Below, piece after piece: positions 13,201 through 24,100 of a stretch of 64,000 nucleotides of DNA. This stretch comes from Pelodera strongyloides. Its lineage: Eukaryota; Nematoda; Chromadorea; Rhabditida; Rhabditidae. The notes below the pieces were generated by a model. The model was not told the DNA's origin, made no database searches, and saw only the letters and a program-made list of their open reading frames with translations. The position numbers were made by a program, and so were the translations under genes. The stretch's first letter is position 1. Every line of letters begins with the position of its first letter. The stretch lies in assembly GCA_036852015.1 (NCBI GenBank), contig JAANDG010000114.1:186001-250000 (forward strand), given 5' to 3'.

Positions 13201-14984
13201 ACAGAACGAGGGTAGTTTTTGAAGTTCCTGCAAAACAAAATTTAAGGAGCACCCAGTTTGCATAAGCTGGATCCAAAGAAAAAGTGCAGACAACGAAACC
13301 GGCTTATTTCCATCAGACCCGGCTTTTCCTGGTGTGCGAATACCCAGAACGAAATTCGAACTGCTCTCTCTTAATTATCAACTACAAACTACACCTCTAT
13401 CTTAAACAAGTTGAAGGTGTGCCATTTGCATAATACGTACGAAACGAACAAACCTGAAGTTGTTTGCCAAAAACGGAAGAGTCGGAAAGATCGATGTTGG
13501 TTCCAAATTTGATCGTCTTCACGGGAAGGTCTTCCGACCTCTTTTTCTTTGCACTCGACTGTTCGGTATTCTGAGCATTTTGCAGTTTTTCGCCATCTAC
13601 TGTAATATAATGTATTTTTTTAATAAGTCAATCATCAACAGGGTAGCTATTAGAGGATGCAATCCGTCTGTCAGATATAATATTCCCCACTCGGGAAATT
13701 ACGGGCCACATCTTCCATATAAAAACTAGAACGAAATATCTCACGTTGAACTTGGGCCTGATACGTGGCATACTCTCGCAGGGAACAAGAGCCAGGCTGA
13801 CTGTAGAATTCCCAAGTGGGCTGACCGGCTGCGTTCACATTCTGGTCGGTGGTTAACTCGTATTGGGTTCGAATCTAAAGTATCAGATGTGAGAACTTGG
13901 TTTAGATTAATCAGATCAGATATTTTGCACAGAAAAATGAGATAATCGTAAGCATAGCTCAAAGTTGGAAAGCTTACTTCTATCGACTGGTCAGGGATCA
14001 ACTCAAGCAAAGACTTCGTCGAGTAGAGACTGAGGTCCATTCTCAATTGATGAGTCAGCCCTCGAACCACCGCTATTGAGCACGATGGACTTTGAAGGTA
14101 CGTTTGCAGATTTACTAGTTGGGCTTCGTTCCGATTGTCAACAACTATCAAGGGAGTCGGCCGAATGCCACTGCTGTAGCTGGGTTCAACCTGAAAAGGA
14201 GATCAGATGGTCGTTGCGTAGACCATTCATCACAACAAAAAAAAACCAAGAAAATACTAAATTAAAAAACACAAACCTGACGGTCTGGCGAAATGCATGT
14301 CATATTAGCGGTCTTTAGCGGTAGTGTCTCTTCCTCGAAAATCGGTTTAAAGTTTTGTGAATTCTCCGTCCGTTTTTCACACATACTGTAGATTTCATCA
14401 GCACCAATATCAAGTGGAACCCGGAGCTGAAAAGGTGGAAAATTTCAATAGAATTTAAACGACATTTAGTTGAATAAAGCTTGTCTGGCCGAATGAAACA
14501 TTTGAAGGTTATCTGAAAAGTAATTAATGAAACATTTACCGGAGCAATGAGACTAAATTTCTTCGGTATTACTCCAATATCGGTCATGGGTAAAGTATCG
14601 ACTTGTTGATGAAATTCTTGCTCGCAAGTCACTTTCGTCGTAGAATTCATATCGTAGATGATTGTGCCTAAATTAAATTAAGTTCAAATTAAATATGTTC
14701 ATTGAATAAACATTTATTAAAACAATAACATCCTATGTTTGTCGAGAGTGATTTTGGCCGTATGGTAGTGCACTAATAAGCAACGCTGCAGCAAACAGCG
14801 TGCCTTTCACAACCCCAGAACGTACTACCCAAAAGCAGCAACTTGGTGGCGCATATAATTACTCACCAGACTCGTCTTTTTGGTGATGCCGTTTCGCAGC
14901 GGGGATTCCGGTCACCTCGCAAACCGCAGCTTGTCGGTGGTTCATTTGCTGCGGCCGCTGTTGTTGCTGCCGTTGCGGCTGTTT
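10223..14984 (-). CDS. TPR-less KDM6 (UTX/JMJD3-type) JmjC demethylase paralogue
   Basis: Fifteen exons (14867-14984, 14540-14667, 14277-14426, 13978-14190, 13745-13874, 13454-13599, 13120-13227, 12879-13022, 12703-12773, 12442-12601, 11836-11994, 10764-10823, 10573-10649, 10389-10482, 10223-10276) give 590 residues in frame from ATG 14945. The order and most exon lengths match the 3' half of the UTX gene at 21-25 kb (for example 213, 108, 144, 71, 160, 159, 60, 77 and 94 nt). The JmjC iron triad is present: H327, E329 (AHVEN) and H407 (CIHWVQA). Both zinc-binding cysteine pairs (YCITC, YCAPC) remain. The UTX motif GWCNN has become GCCAN. There are no TPR exons. The predicted role is removal of methyl groups from H3K27, requiring Fe(II) and 2-oxoglutarate, in the nucleus. 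The start is uncertain: the first exon is open to 14984 and could be joined to a further 5' exon. Confidence 0.85.
11589..11750. repeat. GC-rich ~24-bp tandem units with an inverted partner
   Basis: Three or four imperfect units begin with CCCGCACGGTGCACTGCAGA or close variants, spaced 24-25 bp apart. They are followed at about 11728-11747 by the reverse complement (GCGGGAAAGTCTGCAG, then TGCACCGTGCGGG). The two halves could pair as a long GC-rich hairpin. It sits inside the 1-kb intron between the 159-nt and 60-nt exons of the short KDM6 paralogue, an intron that is only 183 bp at the matching place in UTX. Confidence 0.7.
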
Positions 14985-15660
14985 CTGAAATAATCGAGTA
15001 TAATCATCTAAACAAAATGCAGTACGGAAAAAAAAAGTATTCCGGCTCCATTTTCACAATTCAATCCCTATGGTAGACTGGGCCGTTTAGTTGGCTGCCA
15101 AAATTAACATAGAAGCAAAGTAAAAATGTTCTCAGCTTATGTTAGTTTCAGGTTTGCCTTCATCAAGTCTCATCATTTATCGGTTTGCGTATTTCGAGTT
15201 CCATCACATGATGTTCAATTTTGGGCTAATTGAATTATTGGATCAAAAATACGCGTGTCCATTCTTTTATCTATCTATGCCGGATCATCGCGCACAGAAA
15301 CAACTGCGAGGCAAAATGCAATCTCCAAAACTGAAAATGAATAAAAAGACCAAAAGTGATCACCTCGCCAGGATCCTTGATAGACCTTTTTCGAAGCACG
15401 TCAGGCATCGTGCACGGCTTCCCGATCGCGATAGAGCGTTCGCTAAATTCAAAAAGTCAATGATTCACAATTACGAAATCTGAGACCTTGTTCATGAACC
15501 TGAGGCCGGTCCAACAAAGCCTTTTTTGGCGTTCGAGACCTAGTCCTCTCACCCACAGGACGATTTCACAGGGTGAGAGTTACTTATGTGGATCCACCGA
15601 CATTTTATCTCTCGCGCTTATTTTTCCTACTACTCTCACAATCGTCTACCCCCTCGGAAA
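14985..15660. other. 5' flank of the short KDM6 paralogue
   Basis: No supported exon upstream of the open exon that ends at 14984. A frame at 15139-15483 on the plus strand is basic and lacks splice or homology support. From about 15490 the sequence begins with CTGAGGCCGG, which recurs at 15660 at the start of the inverted-repeat element, so this part may be an older element fragment. Confidence 0.35.
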
Positions 15661-15664
15661 CCTG

Positions 15665-16828
15665 AGGCCGGTTTCACAAAAATTTAACTCCGGTTAGGAT
15701 AGGTTAACTTTATCCTCAGGGTGGCTACCCCGTAGGGTAGCTAACCTGCTAACCAGCCACCGATTTCACAAAGGTTTAGGGCGCGTTCGGGATTGATTTT
15801 CCGAAAGGAAACTCGGCCAAATCCTCGTTCGGGATCGACATTTTGGAAACGTTCTAATGCTTGGAGAAAATCAAAAATACAGTATGAATTAGCATGGAAA
15901 ATTTGAAAAATATGCGCGGGAAACGTTTTTCACAAGCTAATTCATACTGTATTTTTTGTTTTCTCCAAGCATTGGAACGTTTCCAAAAAGTCCATCCCGA
16001 ACGAGGATTTGGCCGAGTTTCCTTTCGGAAAATCAATCCCGAACGGGCCCTTACCGCCGCAGGGCGGCTAACCCGGCACTACCATTTTGGCTGCGCGTCC
16101 TGAAATACAACGTTGTGCTGAGTACGCAGCCAAAGTCGGCCAAAATGCCCGTTATACTCGATTTTAGTTAGGTGTTCGAACTATTTGTATGTGATATGTA
16201 AAGAATGGCATAATTAAAGGTTAAAGTCGCTTCTAGACTGAATATTAAGCATCAATTGGATAAAAAGCTTACCAATAAGGTAATCGTAAAGAGTGAACAA
16301 CTTAGTTTGGCAATAAACTATACATTTTAATTTGTTTTTACTTATAACGGCTTATTTGTTTTCTTATCGAGCACGTTTTACCTTTTTGTGCTCATAGTTT
16401 GTGACAAATTTTGGGTAACCTACTAGTGTATTTAGGTATTACTATTATATACCAGTCTTGTCTATGACAATTAAACAAAAAATATGCGAAAAAATATGGA
16501 AAATATTTAATTCTCGTATGTTCTCATTGTAGTTCTTTTTGAAAATGTAAAGAGAACATAAATATACATTAAAATAACCTTAAAACCTTTCTTATTGCAT
16601 TTCTTTAGCAAATATTGAAAGCAAAACTCTTTGTTCGACCTAGCCTGGGTTAACCCGAGTCCGGACTCGGGTTAACCCTGCCCCGAGTTTGGCTTGGAAA
16701 GAGAGGTCATGGGTTAACTTTACCCCTGCTCGGGATAGAGTTATCCCGAGTTAAATTTTTGTGAAATGGGTTTCTCTCTCGCGAGGCTGGCTTAGGGTCC
16801 CTACCCCGGAGTTAAATTTTTGTGAAAC
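15665..16828. mobile_element. MITE-like inverted-repeat element
   Basis: The ends are inverted copies of GGCCGGTTTCACAAAAATTT (left, from about 15665) and AAATTTTTGTGAAACCGGCC (right, to about 16828), extended inward by AACTCCGG/CCGGAGTT. A second internal copy of the right end lies near 16754-16770. Inside, 15780-15900 and 15935-16050 form a large palindrome whose arms share TTCCGAAAGGAAACTCGGCC and its complement, separated by a short loop. A smaller palindrome of TTAACCCGAGTCCGG and its complement lies near 16650. No transposase frame is present, so I call it a non-autonomous DNA transposon. I could not define a clean target-site duplication. Confidence 0.7.
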
Positions 16829-16834
16829 CGGCCA

Positions 16835-17036
16835 CTGAGCAACAAGCAGCACTCAAATTGCTACGAATGCTGTAGCAATAACTCAAAAGTTTCGAAGTGC
16901 CAACGAGCACTCAAATTGCAACCAATAGTGCAGCAACAAGCAGCACTTAGATCGCTACGAAACATGTAGAAGCAACTCAGTTTCGAAGTTCCAACAAGTA
17001 CTAAATTGCTACGAATAGCGTAGCAACAAGGTATCA
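16835..17036. repeat. ~90-bp degenerate tandem repeat
   Basis: Two units begin GCAACAAGCAGCACT, and each contains TTTCGAAGT and ATTGCTACGAATA/G variants. A partial third unit follows. The array directly abuts the right end of the inverted-repeat element. A minus-strand frame across it is repeat-encoded and not believable as a gene. Confidence 0.55.
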
Positions 17037-17856
17037 AAACAATGAACATCATTGGAGAGCCCGTACGCCACGTTAGAATTAACTTTATTTTTGATCAAAA
17101 TACATTATCAAGCAAAAAGAAACGAACACTCAATCTTAGGGTAACTGTAATTGGCGATAATTTTTTTTAGAATTGTGCAGAAACAACCAACATGGAATCA
17201 AGACAGAAACAAGGAAAATGTGATGAAGCACAATTAAACATTCACAGGGAGAGAGTAAAGGGTTAGCTAAATGAGTTGCTGTTTAGTACACCGAACTTTA
17301 GTTAACTCATTGTAAGCAGCATAGGTTTAGTTTTGTTCAAAATATCAGATTTTTCGAACAAGAAAGAAAATGTAGTATCCAAAAAGACAATGAGTCTATT
17401 ATGAAGTGCAGTAAACCTTTCAGTCACAAATCAACAGTTAATAAATCCATCAGGATGTGTGCGTAACTTGTGCTTATGGTCACTCTGCTTTTCTCAGCCT
17501 CCACGGAAACATGAAACTGCTCACTTCTGAATTACCTGAAATTAGCTAGTTTTAGCTAACGATATCGTAGAATCGTGGTAAATAATCCAAAAAATGGTAA
17601 TCACGAACAGCACATAAGGCTTGACGGTAACTTCCAAGGTGATCCTTGAGATAATGTATGTTCATGGTTTTTGATACATTTGTGTATCATTTCCGAATTC
17701 AGAATGCTTAGTATGCTGCGGCGGGTGGCATGAGAGCTCACCAAATCTCGGAGTTGGCTCGGCCATTAGCTTGCCGGTGGCAGTGGTCAGCTTGGTGGAT
17801 ACGACCGCCATCAGCAATTTGTGAAAAAAATGATAGAATAGATAGAGTACCTGGGC

Positions 17857-18189
17857 TCAATATCCACTAATCCATTTGAGTGCATCATCGCGTCCATGAC
17901 ACTGGTTGTTTACGTGTTTGAATGTTGGAGCTTGATCCTCGAAACACAATGCCTCCTTCATTGCATATGAGCATTTGTTCGCTAAAAAACGGTAAGTTTT
18001 GTACACATAATGGAAGAACGCATTCAGTTTAAAAAGTACATAAAGAACCTTATCTTTGTCATTAAGATCCTGCTCCCAAACCCAAGATTCCGTACGGGCA
18101 GTCACCAAATCACCAGTCACCGTTCGCAAGCACACGACGAGGAAATACATCACAAATGGAACAGTTAATCCAATAGCAGATATACCTGG
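17857..18189 (-). CDS. Possible 3' exon of an unrecognised membrane-protein gene
   Basis: A clean acceptor (CACTTTTCCAG) at about 18190 opens a frame of roughly 110 codons to a stop at 17857. It starts with a hydrophobic helix (ISAIGLTVPFVMYFLVVCL) and continues with a polar, cysteine-containing tail (WVWEQDLNDKDKV, CSYAMKEALCFEDQ). The composition looks protein-like. Candidate upstream exons at 18.85-19.01 kb on the same strand have acceptors and donors, but I could not link them with consistent phase. I do not recognise the product, and it may be a gene remnant between the two KDM6 genes. Confidence 0.3.
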   Translation of the reverse strand, partial: PGISAIGLTVPFVMYFLVVCLRTVTGDLVTARTESWVWEQDLNDKDKVLYVLFKLNAFFHYVYKTYRFLANKCSYAMKEALCFEDQAPTFKHVNNQCHGRDDALKWISGY

Positions 18190-19099
18190 AAAAGTGGGAA
18201 AATAAAATTTGGGATTTCAGTCATACCATAGGAATCTAACTCATAGGAATTAATGTTTGATCGAAGCCTCGTCTTAACAGGAATACTGTGAGATATTCGT
18301 CCAGGTACAGATTTCCACTGACACAATCGCAATGCACCCGATCTAATAAACGTTTGAAAAGATTCTTTGTAAAAATAGTTGCGGACCACTGTACCTGTTC
18401 ACTTCAATGAATCGAAAGTGATCGGAAACACAGTCCATGCACTAATAAATCGACATTCCAAATATATCTAGAAAATAAGTGTCGCGAAAAATCTGCAAGC
18501 AAATATTTGAAATTAATGCATGTATTTTTCAACTGATAGCAGTGATTATAACAAATTTCCAGGAATAAACTCACATAGCAAGAGAAGAAAATGTGACATT
18601 TTACTATGTTTTTCTATCCTACCAATGAACAACACACGTACTATGAGAATAAAAAATGATAGTGATATGGAATAATTACACATCTATGATTCAAGTACAT
18701 ACACGTAAAGAATACCACCAAAGAAAAATGCATATATCGACAAAACAAGGAAAACAATGTGACAGTGTAAGAAAAACTGTAGGAAAATATGTATGTAGGA
18801 CAACTCGGTATAGTCCAGTAATCCGGTACAACATGGAAACGGTTCCAGATTCCCGTCGGCCCAGTAGTGAAACCTTGTAGTTTGGTCAACGAAGACATGA
18901 AAAAAGTACCAAGAATATCTCGCTTGTTTGCTGCTGCGAGGCTTCATCACGAATAAGAAGGCGAATTGCTCCCGAGGCTCCCAAATAAGGCAACCTAAGA
19001 TAAGACTATTGAAAAAATGTGCATATATGTTTAATAAAAACATTTCAACACAACGACAATTAGTGTTTGTTCTCAAAATGCAAACAGAAGTAGATCAAC

Positions 19100-21198
19100 C
19101 AAGCAAGCAAAATGAATAAGGATGTCACCAAAGTGGAAAAAAAATTGATCTGTCTGATTGTGAGATCCGTTTGACAGACGGTACCATTTATGATCGACCA
19201 CTTTCTATGGTAGTATCATTCCTCGCTTTTTGTCCACTCTCTCAGCGTTCCCAGCCTGTTTGGGATCTCTCCGAACGGCAGTGATCTTTGTCTGAGAAAT
19301 TGCCTGTAATTATCTCTGGGTCTCCCTTCCTACCACACTATGTAACAATTGCCCAATTGGCGTTCTGCTCCGATATACTTATGGGGTTTGCAAGTATGCC
19401 AAAAACCGTGCATTTTCCTTGCAATTATTAATTCTCAAAATCGTGCGCAATTTACAGTAATTTTGATACAACTTTCAAATTTATCCGCACTATAGAAAAT
19501 CGGCCGGATTAAAACAAGCGAGTACAGAATGCACAGTGCATATGGTCCCGTGGCTATCGGTCGCAAAAACTGTCTGTAGTTTTTCTCGTGCAGTGCCAAG
19601 ATGCTGTAAATGTTTCGACACTTGCAATAAAATGGGCCATACTTACAACCCCATTAGCCGTTTCAGTGGTTTGTGTATGTGGTGGAATTCTACATATGTA
19701 CATCATAGAGATAGTAACACCTACGCTCTTCGAATTAGATGACCTCAAACTTCACGTATCTCTAGACCAAGCTGAGTAACTGCAGAAAGTCAGATTGAGT
19801 ACAAGACTTGAGTTGGCAATGAATTTCACAAACAACTGAGTGTGGAGGTTCGTGATTCACCATGGTGTACTTCCTTTTTCCTTATTAGGAGTATGCTCCT
19901 TGCGGACATTTGTTGTCACATTTTTTGTAAAGTTCTCTGAAAACCAACTGTATCTTCTCCGTAGCTTGCCTGTTTTGTAGCTGTTTTTGTTTGATGCAAG
20001 AACAGTAAACATAATTCATTTATTAAAAACAACCTAACATCAGGCTTATTGTTGTTCAGGGAGATCAATGAAACTCGTCAAATAATTAAACATGTCGAAC
20101 TTAATACAATCAATAGTAATGAACTGCTATAAGTAGAACTGCGGGTGCTTGGTAAACACTGTTGAGAATAAAGTTAAACCTCATTAAATAATGCTTAACG
20201 AAGTACGATCAAAACAGGCGATATAATGATGACAATTTGTTACATGCAAGCACAAACGATAATGACACACACTGATTGTATACACTGATGAGTAAATGTT
20301 AATACATTTCGGAGAAAACCATTAGCTGGCAGCGTAAAGTAATATATTCACTAAAAATTACCGAAGGTTAATTATTGAAAATATGTGCATCGTAGTATAA
20401 GTAAAGGCCACTGAGGTGCTTTTTACGAGATAGGCATTCAACAAGGTATATATGCGACATAAAACATTAAATGCGAACTTTGTGACGGCAACTTACAAAC
20501 ATAAATAGGGCATTTCAGCATGCAGTGAAAGAACCCAGAGTATAAAACAATAATAGAACTCTTTTGAAAAGAAACAAAAAGACAAGCGGGAACAGGACTT
20601 TGGTATAGGAACAAGTACAACAGGCATAACACAATCATCACAAATGATAAACACTGGCGAAAAAATGAAGCGAGACGAGACTGAATAAATTATTATCTCA
20701 CAAGTGTAACACTTCGTTGAGAATCTCTTCTGAGGATTTGAGATGGTGGTCGCGAAAATCTTTTCTTCACTTAACAACCGTTATTAAAACATATTGCACT
20801 AAGTTCTCAACTCAGTTTTAACATATTTCAACTTCCAACTCAAACAAAGAAAATTAGTAATTTCGGTATTAAGAGAGAAAAGGTGGCCTAATGAAAGACC
20901 TGTCATGCACAATGGGAAACAATGAATGAGCAATTTTCGTGAAAATAAAGTGAAGTCGGATTTCGAAACTGTTTTTGAAAGGTTTGAACTGACGAAAGAT
21001 GAAGGTAATGGAATACTGGAATAATAAATTTGAACATATCTTGCTTGCCTTGTGTTTAGGAAGGCAAACTTGAACTTTGTTCTGAATTAAAGAGCATCTA
21101 TTGGGAAAGTGGAGGTAACACTCGCGGCCAGCATAGTATCCAAGCCAAGCTCGAGTCGGGAGTAGATTGCACGAGGAACAAACCGAGAAACCTTTTTA
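19100..21198. other. Intergenic region, nothing identified
   Basis: AT-rich sequence between the weak membrane-protein candidate and the stop codon of the UTX gene. Short frames on both strands have no splice signals or similarity to anything else in the window. It will include the 3' UTR of the UTX gene at its right end. Confidence 0.4.
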
Positions 21199-24100
21199 CT
21201 AGGCAACCAGCTGAGCCTTCTTCACCTGTAACAAGAAAGTATTGAATAAATTACTAGAAAATATGTTAGCGGCTTGAAGAGGAGCATTTGTTGCTAGAAA
21301 TGGATACCATAAGTCACTATTTTGTCAAACCTGTAGTATGGAAGAAATAATAAAATCGTAGTATAAACCAAAGAATAACTCACGTAGTGTACTTGACATT
21401 GTTCGAATATCTTCGACAATTCGGAGAACGGAAATTGTTGTAAAACGAGGAACTGTTTGTCTTCTTGGAAACGACACCTGCAATTTGTAAATTAAGAAAC
21501 GATAAAATACCGATACGGTGTGCATCAAAGGACTCTAAAGTTAGCTGTCATAAAAGGAGTGACGGATACGACAGGTCGTCTTGTAAAAGGATGTTATGAT
21601 CACACAAAACAGGCGGTATTTTACTGAAAACATATAACTTACTTCTGTGCGCACGTCACGCAATAGACGTTGTAGACTTCCTTGTCCATCTTGACGAAGA
21701 GAACGTTGAAAACTTCTACCTAAAATTTTCGGGGTTTGCGTATGTTTGTTAATCACCCAAGCTGGATCTAGTTTACTACTCGATTCGCGTTAAGCAACTA
21801 ATCTGCCCAAATTGAACACTTACATCGCACAGCTTGCAGTAGGGCGGCGCTTCACCAGTCTGCCTTGTTTGGTACTTGATAACCTGAATAAGCATATATC
21901 ATACATATTATATTACAGTTGGCTATGTACTATTAAATTTTTCGACGATTGGGTGTAGCAAGCTAGTCATCTGTTTCTGTGTTCAGAGGAAACAGCCTGT
22001 GGGAACGCAAGTAACCGTTTTTAGGCGAATTCAGCAAATAACAAGTAGTATATATTATAAACGAACCTTTCCCACAGATTCCGCATACTTGGCCACCATC
22101 TTACAGTATGCCAGAGAGCGAATAAGAACGGCCTTGACCGTCGAATACACACTCGGATGAGTGAATTTTACGTTCTTCGCGATTTGCCAGCAAAGAAGTT
22201 GCATCGGCACAAGACTCTTGAAGTTCTGAAAGAAAATTCTTTGCCATGAGAAGACAATAACTATCAGATGCTTCAACGGATCCAGGTGTAGATAAAAAAG
22301 TGGGAAGTAAATAAGGTGGCAAAAAATTAACTAACCGCCTTCTTGTTCCATTCATAGCTCCTCAGGGCGACATCGATCTGATATTGGGTGACTGGACCAA
22401 CATTCCAAGCAATGTTGTTACACCAACCGGTCGCTTGGACCCAGTGCATGCATCCGGGGCCCACCCAGACCAGGTCGCCTGCTTTTTGAGTGAACCTAAA
22501 TTCGTAACCATTTGTGAATGAAACTCTTAATTGCAACGCAGTTCTAATTAGAAGTGTGTACTACGTCGCTCGATTGAAAATTAATCTTAAGCTCTATTGA
22601 AACTAAAAGAGGCCACTGTAGTATCCTTACCGATACACTGGAATGCCTTCCCGGATCAACTCGTCGATGTCTGGCCACCATGATCCGGAGAGAAAATCGA
22701 CCTGAAGTAATCATTACACTACAATTATGATATGCATAATAGCAATTGACAGATTGGAGTGATCAAAACTACAGCTGACAACACACTTTCGCAAAAAAAA
22801 CTGGAAAAAAAAGAAAGGACGGAGAAGTTGAATGTAAAAGTTACCTTTCTTTCTTCACACATTTGGTTCATTCTGCTCCAGTGATCGTAGGGGACAGCAA
22901 ACCACTCGCAATCACCAGGTCCGATGTTGATATTCACCGACGCAAAACAGTTGTTTTCGACGTGGGCTGGTGTACGAGCATGTGGAACCTAGAAAAACAT
23001 TATTGTTGCAGTCAGGAAGTGAAGTCAGATAGTGAAGAATATTGTACGTAACTAAATTAAGTCTTAATTGAATATTGTTACCCACCTTCATATACATTTG
23101 CACGGTGTTCATGCCAAGTATCGTGTAACCCAGATGGCTCAACATATCCGAAGCAGCACCAGGTCGGCAGAACGGTGGTAGTTTTTGAAGTTCCTGCAAA
23201 AAGGATAATAAAGGTAAAGTCGTTATATATTAACTGAATATGGAAAGCTGTTCTTGGGCATCTAGCCATCACACACAGCAACAAAAAAAAACATGTTTCA
23301 GACTCAAATGAACTGCGTAGTCAATTACATAAATAATACCAAGGAAACAAACAAACCCGGAGCTGTTTGCCGAAAACGGAAGAGTCGGAAATATCTATGT
23401 TGGTCCCGAATTTGATAGTCTTCACGGGAAGGTCTTCCGACCTCTTTTTCTTTGCACTCGGCTGATCGGAATTCTGGCCATATTTGGCTCCAGCCGCGCG
23501 CAGTTTCTCGGCTTCTTCTGCAATATTTTTTTCTAATTACAATTGAATTATAATCCACATGGGTGTCATTAGAGAATGCATCCTATTTGTACTAGGATCG
23601 TAATGATTGCGGCCTAGAAATTCCCTCAATTTCTGGTCAGAGCTTGCATATAAAAAATGAAGAAGAAATAGCTCACCTTTCAGACAATATTTAAACGTTT
23701 GGGCCTGATACGTGGCATAGTCGATGACCTTAGAAAAGCCAGGCTGACTGTAGAATTCCCAAGTGGGCTGACCGGCTGCATTCACATTCTGGTCGGTGGT
23801 TAACTTGTATTGAGTTCGAACCTAAATTATTCGATATTAAAACTTGGTGTAACCAGATATTGCCCAGATATTGCTACAAATGAGACTATCGAATGCACAA
23901 CTCAATGGAGAAGGGTTGAAACTAACCTCTATCGACTGGTCAGGGATCAACTCAAGCAAAGACTTCGTAGAATAGAGACTGAGATCCATTCTCAATTGAT
24001 GAGTTAGCCCTCGAACCACCGCTATTGAGCATGATGGACTTTGAAGGTACGTTTGCAGAGGTACTAGTTGTGCTTCGTTCCGATTGTCAACAACTATCAA

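Noticed and set aside
16861..17052. Minus-strand frame over the 90-bp repeat
   Set aside because: The frame repeats with the tandem unit and is a by-product of repeat composition.
18165..18389. Minus-strand 74-codon frame next to the membrane-protein exon
   Set aside because: It spans the acceptor at about 18190 and appears to be intron. No consistent donor or phase connects it.
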